A DNA stretch of 64,000 bases from Nocardia abscessus (GTDB lineage: Bacteria; Actinomycetota; Actinomycetes; Mycobacteriales; Mycobacteriaceae): NCBI RefSeq assembly GCF_015477775.1, contig NZ_JADLQO010000004.1, positions 248,001-312,000 of the forward strand. The letters are read 5' to 3'. A program made the translations under genes and the position numbers. The notes beneath the pieces are model-generated. The model made no database searches, was not told the DNA's origin, and saw only the letters and a list, made by a program, of their open reading frames with translations. This document shows positions 33,309-44,095 of the stretch, piece after piece; position 1 is the stretch's first letter; the number at the start of each line of letters is the position of its first letter.

Positions 33309-34478
33309 TCAGACCCTCGCGGTGTCGTTGGACGGTGGCTTGACCACGCCGACGAGCGATCCCGCGTTCATGGCATAGCTGTTGGATTTCAGCTGATCAC
33401 TGGAATTGCCTTCGATGGTGGTGATCCGGCCGGTTCTGGGATCCACGGACTCCACGATTCCCACATGATCGGGGGTTCCGTCACCCTCCCAGTCGAAGAT
33501 GATCATGTCCCCCTTTTGCGCACTCGAGATATTCGCCGCCAACCCCATGTGCTTGGCGTCGTTCCAGATGGAGGGCACGTAGTTCTTGTTGGTCCAGTCG
33601 ACGTTGTAACCGGCCTGATCCCACGTCCAGGTGGAGAAGGCCGCGCACCACGCGTCATTGATGTTGTACGGGGCCTTGTAGAGCTTGCCATCCGGGCCGC
33701 GGAACATCGGGACATTGTTGCCGCCGCTTTCGGAGACACCGAGCGCCAGTTGCTCCCGCGCCTTCGCGACGATGTCGTCCGGAGTCCCGGTCCCGCGGGT
33801 CCAGGTGGCATTGCTCGCGGTCGGCGCCCACGGAGCGTGAGACCCGGCATCAGGCGCATTGCCATAAGGGTTGCGCGGCAGATCCGGCATCATGTCGTAG
33901 ATATTTCCCGCGTTCCGTCGCATGCCGCTGTCCGCGTCCTCGATCGTGCTGTGCACACGGTCCACGGCCTCCAGGATCAGCTGCAACAACCGGTTCTCTT
34001 CGGCGGGGGTCAGGTGCAGGTTGCCATCTGGCAGCCGGGTCAGCTGATGTTCCGCGGGCTCGCGACTCAACTCGGCTTTGAGCCCTGCCACGATCCCTTT
34101 GACATCCTGGAACGCCCTGTTCGAGGTGTCGAAGCTCGCGATGGCGCGTTCGTTCACACCGCTGTTCTGTGCTCGCAGTTGCGACGCCTTGTCCAGGATC
34201 GCACCGCGCTTGTCGTCGTATTTGCCGGTCAGCACCGACGATCCCGGCTCGAGTGTCTGGGCGCCGTCCTTGGTGAGCTCCCGGCCGTCCGCGCTCAGCA
34301 GTTTCTGATCTCCCAGCCAAGCGATCATGTCCTGCTGTCCGCCGTCCCAACCGGAGGCGAACAGCACCACCGAATTCTGCATGTACGCGTTCGCGGCGTC
34401 CACGACAGCATTGAGACCGGCGCTGGCATACTTCGGATGCGGAAGGTCTTCGAGGTCTATATCGGCGAGGGTTGTCAT
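33309..34478 (-). CDS. CHAP-domain hydrolase with ESX-like N-terminal half
   Basis: 389 residues. The first about 200 residues are helical without a signal peptide (LADIDLEDLPHPKYASAGLNAVVDAANAYMQ, then FDTSNRAFQDVKGIVAGLKAEL) and look like ESX substrate N-termini. A Pro/Gly linker follows. The CHAP domain is at about 235-380, with catalytic Cys278 in NDAWCAAF and His338 in GTPDHVGIVESVD, and FDWEGDGTPDH around it. CHAP enzymes cleave peptidoglycan peptide cross-links, usually as amidases or endopeptidases. The ATG at 34478 is preceded by GGAGGG at five bases. Export by type VII secretion is inferred. Confidence 0.78.
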   Translation of the reverse strand: MTTLADIDLEDLPHPKYASAGLNAVVDAANAYMQNSVVLFASGWDGGQQDMIAWLGDQKLLSADGRELTKDGAQTLEPGSSVLTGKYDDKRGAILDKASQLRAQNSGVNERAIASFDTSNRAFQDVKGIVAGLKAELSREPAEHQLTRLPDGNLHLTPAEENRLLQLILEAVDRVHSTIEDADSGMRRNAGNIYDMMPDLPRNPYGNAPDAGSHAPWAPTASNATWTRGTGTPDDIVAKAREQLALGVSESGGNNVPMFRGPDGKLYKAPYNINDAWCAAFSTWTWDQAGYNVDWTNKNYVPSIWNDAKHMGLAANISSAQKGDMIIFDWEGDGTPDHVGIVESVDPRTGRITTIEGNSSDQLKSNSYAMNAGSLVGVVKPPSNDTARV

Positions 34479-34742
34479 GCCTTCCCTCCACTCGGCGCGG
34501 TCCACGCGGCCGACATCCGCGGGACAACAAACAACATCCGTAACCTCTCGGCGAGAGTCTGCTGGCGCATGCGGCACACATGCACTACCGCGAGTATCGG
34601 GCATTCCCGACATTGGCAACTCGGGTCGATCCTCCGCGGTAGAGCGAGCGGACTCACTCCGACGCGTTGCCCGCGGAGCGCGCAAGACCTTCGGTGGCAG
34701 CGCCTGCCGCGTCGGCTCCGCGAAAACCTGTACGGCGCAAGC

Positions 34743-35594
34743 TCAGAGGGTCAGGCGCACCATGTCCGCCGTGCGTGCCAAACCGGGGAACGCCTGAGGG
34801 GTGGACCTCGGGTGCAGCGCGTGCACGGCGAGGCGGAACATGACCGCGCGCAACAACATCTGCGGCCACTCCGGCAGGTCCGCCCAGCGATCGAGCAAGC
34901 CGTCGTCGGCCCCGCCCCAGGACAGGGCGTCCACGACGATCACGCCCGCCGCCCACGGCACCGGCCTCCAGTAGGGGGTGATATCGGTGAGACCTGGGGT
35001 GTGCGCGCCCGAGAACAGCACGGTGCCGAACAGGTCGCCGTGCACCAGCTGCGGCGGCGTCTGCACCGGCTTGCGGAGGGTGGCCAGCTGGCCGATCAAT
35101 TCCAGGCTGCGCCGCCCGTCCGGGGACGTGGACAGGGCCGCGCCACCCGCGCGCAGGGTGCGCAGCGGCACCGGCTCCCAGGCGGCGCGATCGGCGGCGA
35201 CGAACACGTCCACGTCCACCCAGGGCACCACCGGCGGCTGCGCGAGGAAGCGTGGCCGCTCGAGGTTCGCCGTCGCCTGGTGCAGACGCAGCGAAACGGA
35301 GACCACCTCGTCGTGCCGCGGTTCGGGAGCGCCCTCCAAGTAGGTGTCCGCACGCCAGCCGGACACCACGTAGCGGCCATCGGTCGCCCGCACCGGACGG
35401 GCCAGGCGCAGGCCGTCCACCTTCAATGTCTCCCGAGTCTTCGCCGACCACGCGGCGCGCGCGTGGTCGGCGACCGGACTGAGCACCACGTCACCGAAGC
35501 GCCAGCCGCCTTCCCAGTCGCCGAGCGAGACCGGGGTCACTTCGCGCAGACCGAACGTGGCACGCACGTGCTCGGGAGGTTCCACAGAAGTCAC
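34743..35594 (-). CDS. TIGR02569-type conserved actinobacterial protein
   Basis: 283 residues. An aminoglycoside phosphotransferase-like or kinase-fold protein conserved in mycolata (Rv3205c type): RATFGLREVTPVSLGDWEGGWRFGDVVLSPVAD, GRYVVSGWRADTYLEGAPEPRHDEVV, PPQLVHGDLFGTVLFSG (a His-Gly-Asp catalytic-like motif) and VVDALSWGGADDGLLDRWADL. Substrate unknown. It begins the segment that runs in the same order as M. tuberculosis Rv3205c-Rv3228. It lies downstream of moeZ on the same strand, after 162 bp with a repeat. GTG is the start. Confidence 0.75.
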   Translation of the reverse strand: MTSVEPPEHVRATFGLREVTPVSLGDWEGGWRFGDVVLSPVADHARAAWSAKTRETLKVDGLRLARPVRATDGRYVVSGWRADTYLEGAPEPRHDEVVSVSLRLHQATANLERPRFLAQPPVVPWVDVDVFVAADRAAWEPVPLRTLRAGGAALSTSPDGRRSLELIGQLATLRKPVQTPPQLVHGDLFGTVLFSGAHTPGLTDITPYWRPVPWAAGVIVVDALSWGGADDGLLDRWADLPEWPQMLLRAVMFRLAVHALHPRSTPQAFPGLARTADMVRLTL

Positions 35595-35622
35595 GGCCGT
35601 ACGGTACGTGGTGTCTGATTTG

Positions 35623-35655
35623 GCGCGCCTCCGGCGCGCCGTGTTCGCGGCCCTC
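35623..35655 (-). repeat. Interspersed stem-loop repeat
   Basis: The stretch GCGCCTCCGGCGC followed by GTGTTCGCGGCC recurs, with a few differences, at 56582-56610. Both copies are intergenic and begin with a short hairpin. Coordinates are approximate to a base or two. Confidence 0.55.
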
Positions 35656-35756
35656 GATCCGCCGGGACGAGCCGTCTGCCGAATCCATGACGTCGCGACT
35701 GCACGGCGCTGTCGCAGCGCCGTGAAATCGCGGCCCCGGCGCAGACGTCTACCGGC

Positions 35757-36941
35757 TCAGTACACCGGCAGCGACTTGTCCACCTGGTTGGCCCAGGCGA
35801 TCACGCCGCCTTGCAGGTGGGTGGCGTCGGAGAAACCCGCGCGTTTGAGCGCGGCCAGCGCCTCGGCGGAACGCACGCCGGTCTTGCAGTGCAGCACGAT
35901 CGGGCGGTTCTGCGGCAGTTCGGCCAGCGCCTCGCCGGACAGGATGCGATCCTTCGGGATCAACCTCGCGCCCTCGATGTGCACGATGTCCCACTCGACC
36001 GGCTCGCGCACGTCGATCAGTTCGATCTCCTTGCCCGACGCCAGCAGCTCCTCGAGCTCGCGCGCGGTGATGGTGGACCCGGCCGCGGCCGCCTGGCCCT
36101 CCTCGGACACCACGCCGCAGAACGCCTCGTAGTCGATCAACTCGGTGATCGGCTGACGCTCCGGATCGCGGCGCAGCTTGATGGTCCGGTAGTTCATGTC
36201 CAGTGCGTCGTACACCATCAGCCGGCCCAGCAGCGGCTCGCCGATGCCGGTGATCAGCTTGATCGCCTCGGTCACCATCACCGAACCGATGGACGCGCAC
36301 AGCACGCCGAGCACGCCGCCCTCGGCGCAGGACGGGACCATGCCGGGCGGCGGGGCCTCCGGGTACAGGTCGCGGTAGTTGATGCCGCGCCCGTCCGGGG
36401 CGTCCTCCCAGAACACCGAGACCTGGCCCTCGAAGCGGTAGATCGAGCCCCAGACGTAGGGCTTGCCCGCGAGCACCGCGGCGTCGTTGACCAGGTAGCG
36501 GGTGGCGAAGTTGTCGGTGCCGTCGACGATCAGGTCGTATTCGCGAAACAGCTCGATCGCGTTCTCCGGTTCCAACCGGATCTTGTGCAGCCGGACATCG
36601 ATGCCGGAGTTGATCTCCAGGATCGAGTCGCGCGCGCTGTCGGCCTTCGGGCGGCCGATGTCGGATTCCCCGTGGATGATCTGGCGCTGCAGGTTGGAGG
36701 CGTCGACCTCGTCGAACTCGACGATGCCGAGCGTGCCGACGCCCGCGGCGGCCAGGTACAGCAGGGCGGGCGAGCCGAGGCCACCGGCCCCGATCACCAG
36801 CACCTTGGCGTTCTTCAGACGTTTCTGTCCGTCCACGCCGAGATCGGGGATGATCAGGTGTCGGCTGTAGCGGGCTACCTCATCCCTGGTCAGCTCCGCG
36901 GCCGGCTCGACAAGTGGCGGCAGGGACTTGGGTGATGACAC
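35757..36941 (-). CDS. moeZ: MoeZ adenylyltransferase/sulfurtransferase
   Basis: 394 residues. Residues about 25-260 are a ThiF/MoeB E1-like adenylyltransferase: nucleotide motif VLVIGAGGLGSPALLYLAAAG (GAGGLGSP at 51-58), DEVDASNLQRQ and VDGTDNFATRYLVNDA. Residues about 290-390 are a rhodanese domain with Cys352 in VLHCKTGVRSAEALAALK. In mycobacteria MoeZ activates and sulfurates small carrier proteins (CysO, MoaD-type) for cysteine and molybdopterin synthesis. The GTG at 36941 has AGGAG eight bases ahead; the longer frame is non-coding. Corresponds to Rv3206c. Confidence 0.9.
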   Translation of the reverse strand: MSSPKSLPPLVEPAAELTRDEVARYSRHLIIPDLGVDGQKRLKNAKVLVIGAGGLGSPALLYLAAAGVGTLGIVEFDEVDASNLQRQIIHGESDIGRPKADSARDSILEINSGIDVRLHKIRLEPENAIELFREYDLIVDGTDNFATRYLVNDAAVLAGKPYVWGSIYRFEGQVSVFWEDAPDGRGINYRDLYPEAPPPGMVPSCAEGGVLGVLCASIGSVMVTEAIKLITGIGEPLLGRLMVYDALDMNYRTIKLRRDPERQPITELIDYEAFCGVVSEEGQAAAAGSTITARELEELLASGKEIELIDVREPVEWDIVHIEGARLIPKDRILSGEALAELPQNRPIVLHCKTGVRSAEALAALKRAGFSDATHLQGGVIAWANQVDKSLPVY

Positions 36942-37136
36942 GTCCAGGACTCCTCGAATCGCTCGGCCGATCGCTGCGGCGGTGTGACGCGCCCTTCTCG
37001 GGCTGCTCACTTCTGCAACACCGACGACCGGGCCGTTCTTCCCTGCCATCGTTGCGTATGACGGACGCACCGGGACAACCGCCCTGTCCATCCGGCGGAG
37101 CCTGCCCGTCCCGAGACGACCACATCGGCCCGGCCA

Positions 37137-37170
37137 CCGGTTTCGAGCGAAGCGAGACCGAGCACGCGCC
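37137..37170 (+). repeat. 34-bp dispersed repeat, copy A
   Basis: On the opposite strand, 56695-56728 matches this 34-bp stretch at 33 positions. The core holds TTTCGAGCGAAGCGAGACC, which is partly self-complementary. It lies in the gap upstream of moeZ, right at the end of the DUF3152 gene. Confidence 0.75.
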
Positions 37171-37196
37171 GTCGGCGCCGGAAAACCGGCACACCC

Positions 37197-39334
<2,138 letters not shown>

Positions 39335-39350
39335 ACGGGTACGACGACGA

Positions 39351-39390
39351 ACGAGCCCCTGTCCCCGAGCGATCGGGGGCAGGGGCTCGT
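39351..39390. terminator. Bidirectional terminator stem-loop
   Basis: ACGAGCCCCTG with following TCCCCGA (39351-39368) pairs with TCGGGGG and CAGGGGCTCGT (39373-39390) around GCGA. It is an 18-base stem with at most one mismatch, between the convergent TetR and DUF3107 genes. Confidence 0.85.
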
Positions 39391-39413
39391 CGCGTATGTG
39401 GCCGGGGCCGGGG

Positions 39414-39641
39414 TCAGACGGCGGCGAAACCGACGCGACCGCCGGTGGTCGAGCCGATCTCGACGTAGGCGACCTTCGCCGCCTGGATCAGGAACTTGCG
39501 GCCCTTCTCGTCGGAGAGCGACAAGACTCCACCGTCGCCGCCGAACGCACCGGACACCAGCGCCTCGACCTCTTCCTGGGTCTGCGCGCTGTTGATCACC
39601 AGCTCGCGCGGGCTATCCGAAATACCGATCTTGACCTCCAC
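39414..39641 (-). CDS. DUF3107 small protein (TB9.4 type)
   Basis: 75 residues: VEVKIGISDSPRELVINSAQTQEEVEALVSGAFGG, then GVLSLSDEKGRKFLIQAAKVAYVEIGSTTGGRVGFA. This is the actinobacterial DUF3107 family, represented by Rv3208A; small ATP-independent beta-rich proteins of unknown role. The GTG at 39641 has GGAGG six bases ahead; the much longer open frame upstream is not coding. Convergent with the TetR gene. Confidence 0.85.
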   Translation of the reverse strand: MEVKIGISDSPRELVINSAQTQEEVEALVSGAFGGDGGVLSLSDEKGRKFLIQAAKVAYVEIGSTTGGRVGFAAV

Positions 39642-39889
39642 GGCCAACCTCCGAACCTGAGAGTCCTGTGCTGTCGAGTCCAGGCTAGTGCTCCCCCGCC
39701 TCCCCGAATCTTCAGGCCGTACTAGTGAGTGCGCTGTCGTCGCGTTCAGGGCCTGCGTCGAGTGCCGCTCGGGTGCTGGGCGTACCCGGTGAGTTACCCA
39801 TGTACCTGCGAAATCGGGTGGTGCGTTTCTGGTTCGGGGAGGGTAGCCGGTCGGTGTTCGCCTTTCGCGAACACCGTTCGGCCGTGGTG

Positions 39890-40429
39890 TTACTTCGGCT
39901 CGATGAGCTGGATTTCGAGTTCGATCTTCACGGTGTCGCTGAGCATGCCGGGGAGGGGGCCGCCGACGCCGAAGTCGGTGCGCTTGATGGTGCCGGTGGC
40001 GGAGAAGCCCGCGTGCCGGTCGCCGGTCGGGCCGAAGTCCTGCACGCCGCCCCACTCGACCTCCAGGGTGACCGGCTTGGTGATCGCGCCGAGCGTGGCT
40101 TCGCCCTGCACCTCGAAGGTCTCCGCGACGACTACCGGGTGGGTGGCGCGGAAGGTGAGCGTGGGGCGATTGGCGACGTCGAGGAAGTCGGCGGTGCGGA
40201 TGTGCGCGTCGCGGTCGGGGTTGCCGGTGTCGAAGGAGTCGAGGTGGATCGTCGCGCCGATGGTGGCCGCGCCCGACTCGTCGACGACGAATTCGGTCTC
40301 GAACCGGGTGAACCCGCCACGCACCTTGGAGATGCCGAGATGGCGAATGGTGAAGGCGACCGAGGAGTGCGCGGCGTCCAGCGCCCACGATCCGGATTTC
40401 AGCGTGGTGGATTCCGAAGTAGAAGTCAT
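39890..40429 (-). CDS. YceI-family lipid-binding protein
   Basis: 179 residues, cytoplasmic (no signal peptide). YceI lipocalin-like features: GSWALDAAHSSVAFTIRHLGISKVRGGFTRFE, IHLDSFDTGNPDRDAHIRTADFLDVANRPTLTFRAT and GTIKRTDFGVG. Members bind polyprenoid chains in a beta-barrel. The start ATG lies only one base after GGAGG, which is unusually close; no better start exists. Divergent from an XRE/MmyB-type regulator, which probably controls it. Not part of the M. tuberculosis order as I recall it. Confidence 0.85.
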   Translation of the reverse strand: MTSTSESTTLKSGSWALDAAHSSVAFTIRHLGISKVRGGFTRFETEFVVDESGAATIGATIHLDSFDTGNPDRDAHIRTADFLDVANRPTLTFRATHPVVVAETFEVQGEATLGAITKPVTLEVEWGGVQDFGPTGDRHAGFSATGTIKRTDFGVGGPLPGMLSDTVKIELEIQLIEPK

Positions 40430-40522
40430 GCCTCCGACAATGACCGGACCACGGTCCGTTAGCCAGACCGCCGTTATCCTGGACCTGACAGGGCGCGGAT
40501 AACCGTCCCCGGACCGGGCACG

Positions 40523-41368
40523 ATGGGACGTATGGCTCGTAACGGATTCGCGGAATTCCTCATCGCGCGGCGCGCCGAGCTGCGGCCGTCGGATGTCGGC
40601 ATGCCCGAGGGCGGACGCCGCAGGACGCCCGGTCTGCGCCGTGAAGAAGTCGCCGTCCGCGCGGGAGTGAGCGCCGACTACCTGGCCCGGCTGGAGCAGG
40701 GGCGCGACACCAACCCGTCGGTCGCGGTGATCGACGCCTTGGCCGACGCGCTGCTGCTGCGCGGCGGCGACCGCCAGTACTTCAGCATGCTGGCGCTCGC
40801 CTCCGGCAACGAATCCCGCTGCCCTGGGAACGAATCCGCCGAGGAGCGCCTCGCCCCGACGATCGAGACGATCCTGCACGCCCTGCACCCGACGCCGGCG
40901 TTCGTGGTCGGTCGCAGGCTGAACGTGCTGGGCTGGAACCAGGCGTGGGCCGATTTAGTCGCTCCGCTGGGGCTGCTGGACGGGCCCGATCAGCCGAATC
41001 TGGCCTGGTACACGTTCATGCATCCCGCCGCGCGGCGCGTCCTGCTCAACTGGGAACAGGCCGCCGACGCCTTCGCCGCCGCGCTCGGCCGCGCCAAACT
41101 GCACTGGCCGGGCGACGACACGCTGCGGGAGACGATCGAGGCGCTGCGCGAACTCCCGGATTTCGCGGCGCGCTGGAAACCGCATCGGGTGGCCGCCGCC
41201 GGCTCCGGGATGCTGCACCTCGACCATCCCGTGCACGGCCCGGTCGAAGTACCGTTCGAGACCCTGGAGGCCGACCGCGATCAGAGCGTGGTCGTCTGGC
41301 TGGTCGACCGGGCGAGCACCCACGCGCCCGGGTTGCGGCTGGTGGCCAACCGCGCGGCGAACGAGTAG
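40523..41368 (+). CDS. XRE regulator with MmyB-like ligand domain
   Basis: 281 residues. N-terminal XRE domain (FAEFLIARRAELRPSDVGMPEGGRRRTPGLRREEVAVRAGVSADYLARLEQGRDTNPS) with the RRTPGLRREEVA opening typical of this actinobacterial group. The C-terminal domain is the MmyB-type PAS-like ligand-binding part: ILHALHPTPAFVVGRRLNVLGWNQAWADL and WYTFMHPAARRVLLNWEQAADAFAAALGRA. These regulators often control an adjacent divergent SDR or small enzyme gene; here that is the YceI gene. MmyB-type domains bind fatty acids, which would suit a lipid-binder target. Confidence 0.82.
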   Translation: MGRMARNGFAEFLIARRAELRPSDVGMPEGGRRRTPGLRREEVAVRAGVSADYLARLEQGRDTNPSVAVIDALADALLLRGGDRQYFSMLALASGNESRCPGNESAEERLAPTIETILHALHPTPAFVVGRRLNVLGWNQAWADLVAPLGLLDGPDQPNLAWYTFMHPAARRVLLNWEQAADAFAAALGRAKLHWPGDDTLRETIEALRELPDFAARWKPHRVAAAGSGMLHLDHPVHGPVEVPFETLEADRDQSVVVWLVDRASTHAPGLRLVANRAANE

Positions 41369-41377
41369 CCGGGCTCG

Positions 41378-41409
41378 GACTCAGATGCCGAGTGACTCAG
41401 ATGCCGAGT
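41378..41409. repeat. 16-bp tandem duplication over a stop codon
   Basis: GACTCAGATGCCGAGT occurs twice back to back. The second unit holds the stop codon of the MiaE-like gene (minus strand); the first copy lies just beyond it and repeats the same stop. A slippage event at a gene end. Confidence 0.85.
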
Positions 41410-42098
41410 ACCGCCATCCGCTCGGCGTGACTGTCCTGCATCCGCTCGAACAGCGCCGCGATGCCGTTGAGGTCGCCGGTCGCGGTGAGCACCAGATCGG
41501 TGAGCTCGTCGCGCTGCGCCATGACGTACTGGGCCTGCGTGATCGCCTCCCCGAGCAGCCGCCTGCCCCACAGGGTGAGTCGGTCGCGCTCCGAGCGGCT
41601 TTCGGTGACCGCCCGGCGCACCTCCTCGACGACGAACTCCGAGTGGCGCGTCTCGGCGAGCACGTCGCGGACCACCGCGGCGACGTCGGGGGTCAGCGCT
41701 CCGGCGATCTCGGTGTAGAAGTCGGCGGCGATGCCGTCACCGACGTAGAACTTCACCATCGACTCGAGCCACGTGGAGGGGTCGGTGGAGGTGTGGTAGT
41801 CGTCCAACGCGCGCACGAACGGCGCCATGGCGTCGAACACATCGGAGCCGCGGGCGGCGAGCGCGGATTCGAGCGTCTTGAAATGCTCCATCTCCGCCGC
41901 GGCCATCTTCGCGACCGCCACCTTGCCCCGCAGGTTCGGTGACAGCTTGGCTTCCTCGGCCAGCCGGTAGAACGCGGAGATCTCGCCGTAGGCGAGCACC
42001 GCGAACAGATCGGTCACGCCTGGATGACTCGCGGGGATGGAGAGGCTTGCTGGGTCGGTCGACGAAACACCTAACGCGGCAGGTGACTGTGCTCCCAT
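41397..42098 (-). CDS. Ferritin-like MiaE-family protein
   Basis: 233 residues, helical ferritin-like domain with the di-iron ligand pattern: FAVLAYGEISAFYRLAEEA, KMAAAEMEHFKTLESAL (ExxH) and VLAETRHSEFVVEEVRR, again E and H. It resembles tRNA-(ms2io6A) hydroxylase MiaE-like proteins of actinobacteria (Rv3210c type), whose actual substrate there is not settled. ATG at 42098 is preferred to GTG at 42119. It is on the same strand as the alpha/beta hydrolase, 28 bp downstream of it. Confidence 0.78.
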   Translation of the reverse strand: MGAQSPAALGVSSTDPASLSIPASHPGVTDLFAVLAYGEISAFYRLAEEAKLSPNLRGKVAVAKMAAAEMEHFKTLESALAARGSDVFDAMAPFVRALDDYHTSTDPSTWLESMVKFYVGDGIAADFYTEIAGALTPDVAAVVRDVLAETRHSEFVVEEVRRAVTESRSERDRLTLWGRRLLGEAITQAQYVMAQRDELTDLVLTATGDLNGIAALFERMQDSHAERMAVLGI

Positions 42099-42125
42099 GC
42101 GCCCCAGCGTAATACTCACCGCCGT

Positions 42126-43181
42126 TCACGCGGTTTCGGCCAGGAACTTCTCCAGATAACTCCATGTCGTGTCACGCGCGGTCCGGGCGGCCAGGATGCC
42201 CAGGTGGCTGCCCGGCGCGGTTTCGTAGCGGACCGTGGCCGCTCCGGTGAGGACGCGGGCGCCCGCCTCGACGGCGGGGGCCGGGGTGATCACGTCCGAC
42301 GGCCCGCCGACCAGCAGCACCGGCGCGGTCACCTTCGCCAGCTCGATCCGGCGCCCGCCCAGTACAACGACACCGCGACCGATGTCGTTGTGCAGAATGA
42401 ACCGCCCCCACAGCTGGCCGTAGAAACGCCCCGGATATCCGGGCATACCGGCCATGAACCGATCGATCGTCTCCATCTTCGCCAGCGCCTCGGTGCGCGC
42501 GATATTGCTCGCGACGAACCACGGCCGGGTCAGTTCGCGATCCCAGGCGGTGACCTTGTAGCCGATTCGAGTCAGTGTCGCAGGAACGCCACCGGCCGCC
42601 CGGATGACGGTGGAGGTGGCCCGGCCGCCGGTGAGTCTCGCGACGGCGCGCAGCTGCGGAACGCCGGTCATCCGGTCGTAGTCCAGCGGCGAGCCGACGG
42701 CCGTGATCGACCGGATGGGCAGCTCGGGGTGCGCTGCCGCGGTCAGCAGGGAAAGCGTGCCGCCGAGGGACCAGCCGACCAGATCGACCGGCTGTCCGTC
42801 GCGATCGGCACTGGTGCGCAGCACCGCCTCGGGCAGGATGTCGTCGATCCAGTCCTCGAAGCCCATGCGGCGGTCGGCGAAGGTGATCTCGCCGTAGTCG
42901 ACCACGTACGGGCTGCGGCCGATCTCCAGCAGGAAACGCGCCAGGCTCTGGTCGGGCCGCAGGTCGAAACAGGTGGCGGGCGCGGCGAGCGGCGGGACCA
43001 GCAGGACGGCCGAATCCCCTTCCGCCACATCGCCGTCGGCTCGTTCGAACCGCCGCAGTTGCCGATGCGGCTGGTCCCACAGCACCGTCGCGGGAGTCGG
43101 GTCCGGCGCCTCGATGCCGGAGCCGAAGGTCAGCGCCCACGCGTTGCGTGCGGCGAGGGTGACAGTGTCGGCAAGGCTCAC
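42126..43181 (-). CDS. Alpha/beta hydrolase, PhaC-like
   Basis: 351 residues. The nucleophile elbow is GWSLGG in VDLVGWSLGGTLSLLTAAAHPEL; the acid and histidine are likely Asp in GGPSDVITP and His in APGSHLG. Overall arrangement (PPLAAPATCFDLRPDQSLARFLLEIGRSPYVVDYGEI) resembles poly-hydroxyalkanoate synthase-type hydrolases, but the PHA synthase Cys nucleophile is replaced by Ser, so it is more likely an esterase/lipase-like enzyme. The GTG at 43181 is the chosen start; the longer frame adds Arg/Ala-rich sequence. Confidence 0.72.
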   Translation of the reverse strand: MSLADTVTLAARNAWALTFGSGIEAPDPTPATVLWDQPHRQLRRFERADGDVAEGDSAVLLVPPLAAPATCFDLRPDQSLARFLLEIGRSPYVVDYGEITFADRRMGFEDWIDDILPEAVLRTSADRDGQPVDLVGWSLGGTLSLLTAAAHPELPIRSITAVGSPLDYDRMTGVPQLRAVARLTGGRATSTVIRAAGGVPATLTRIGYKVTAWDRELTRPWFVASNIARTEALAKMETIDRFMAGMPGYPGRFYGQLWGRFILHNDIGRGVVVLGGRRIELAKVTAPVLLVGGPSDVITPAPAVEAGARVLTGAATVRYETAPGSHLGILAARTARDTTWSYLEKFLAETA

Positions 43182-43237
43182 AGCGAAAAGAATCTCACAT
43201 GCCGGTACCGCTGGTAACAGGCAACTCCTCGGCCGCG

Positions 43238-44095
43238 CTACCTGGGTCCCATGCCGACCGGATTGAGCGGCGGCACCACCGCCTCCTGCACGTCGCGCAC
43301 CAGCGGCGCGAGCGACGTGGTCAACTCGGTGATCGCGTCGGCCGACAGCACCGCGAGCGCTCCGGTCCACGCCGCTTCGTCGGTCTCGGCCTCCACCGCC
43401 GCCAGCAGATGCGCGCCGCTGCTGGTCAGCGTCGGCGTGACCGGCTCACCCGTGACCACGCCACGCGCGCGCAACTCGTCGAAGGCGGCCGCCCATTCCG
43501 CTTCCGACACCCCGCGCGCGGGCCGCATCACCGATTCCGGCGCCTTGCCCGCGGCCACCTGCGCGACCAGCGCCTGACGTCCGCTCAGGCCGTGGGTGAC
43601 CAAGGCTGCGACATGGCCGTCGCCCCGATGCTCGCGCAGCGACGTGCTCAACTGCCAGAGCGCGGCCACCGGATCGGTGGGCAGCGGCAGCGCCGCGTTC
43701 GCCGCGAACAGCGCCCGCCCGGTCGGATCGGCCGCCCGCTGGACCGGCGCGAGCAACTCGACCGCGCGAGCGCACACCGCGTCACCCGCGCCGACGCCGC
43801 GCAGCAGCCCGGCGGCCAGGTCGAGCCGGGCGGACAGGCAGCGCTGCGGCGCGGCCCGCTCCCACGCCTCCGGCAGCGCCCGTCGCACCATGTCGGGGTG
43901 GAATCCGGCGAAGGTGGCCAGCACCGTCGCGGGCGTCACCGCGCCCAGCGGCGCGGCGCGAAAAGCGAAGTAGGTCTGCCAGTAGCCGCGCAAGCCGATC
44001 CCGACGCCCGCCTCCTTGACGCCGGTTCCGAAATAGACGACATCGTGTAGCGGTTCGAGCGTCGCCCAGATTTGCCGCGCCGGATGAATTCCCAT
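43238..44095 (-). CDS. SCO6745-type conserved protein
   Basis: 285 residues. Actinobacterial family known by the Streptomyces name SCO6745: ARQIWATLEPLHDVVYFG, YWQTYFAFRAAPLGAVTPATVLATFAGFHPDMVRRALPEAW, and RADPTGRALFAANAALPLPTDPVAALWQLSTSLREHRGDGHVAALVTHGLSG, with a winged-helix-like end (VSEAEWAAAFDELRARGVVTG, TLTSSGAHLLAAVEAET). Function unknown; the C-terminal part could bind DNA. The ATG at 44095 begins at the family N-terminus. Divergent from the RNA helicase gene. Confidence 0.78.
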   Translation of the reverse strand: MGIHPARQIWATLEPLHDVVYFGTGVKEAGVGIGLRGYWQTYFAFRAAPLGAVTPATVLATFAGFHPDMVRRALPEAWERAAPQRCLSARLDLAAGLLRGVGAGDAVCARAVELLAPVQRAADPTGRALFAANAALPLPTDPVAALWQLSTSLREHRGDGHVAALVTHGLSGRQALVAQVAAGKAPESVMRPARGVSEAEWAAAFDELRARGVVTGEPVTPTLTSSGAHLLAAVEAETDEAAWTGALAVLSADAITELTTSLAPLVRDVQEAVVPPLNPVGMGPR

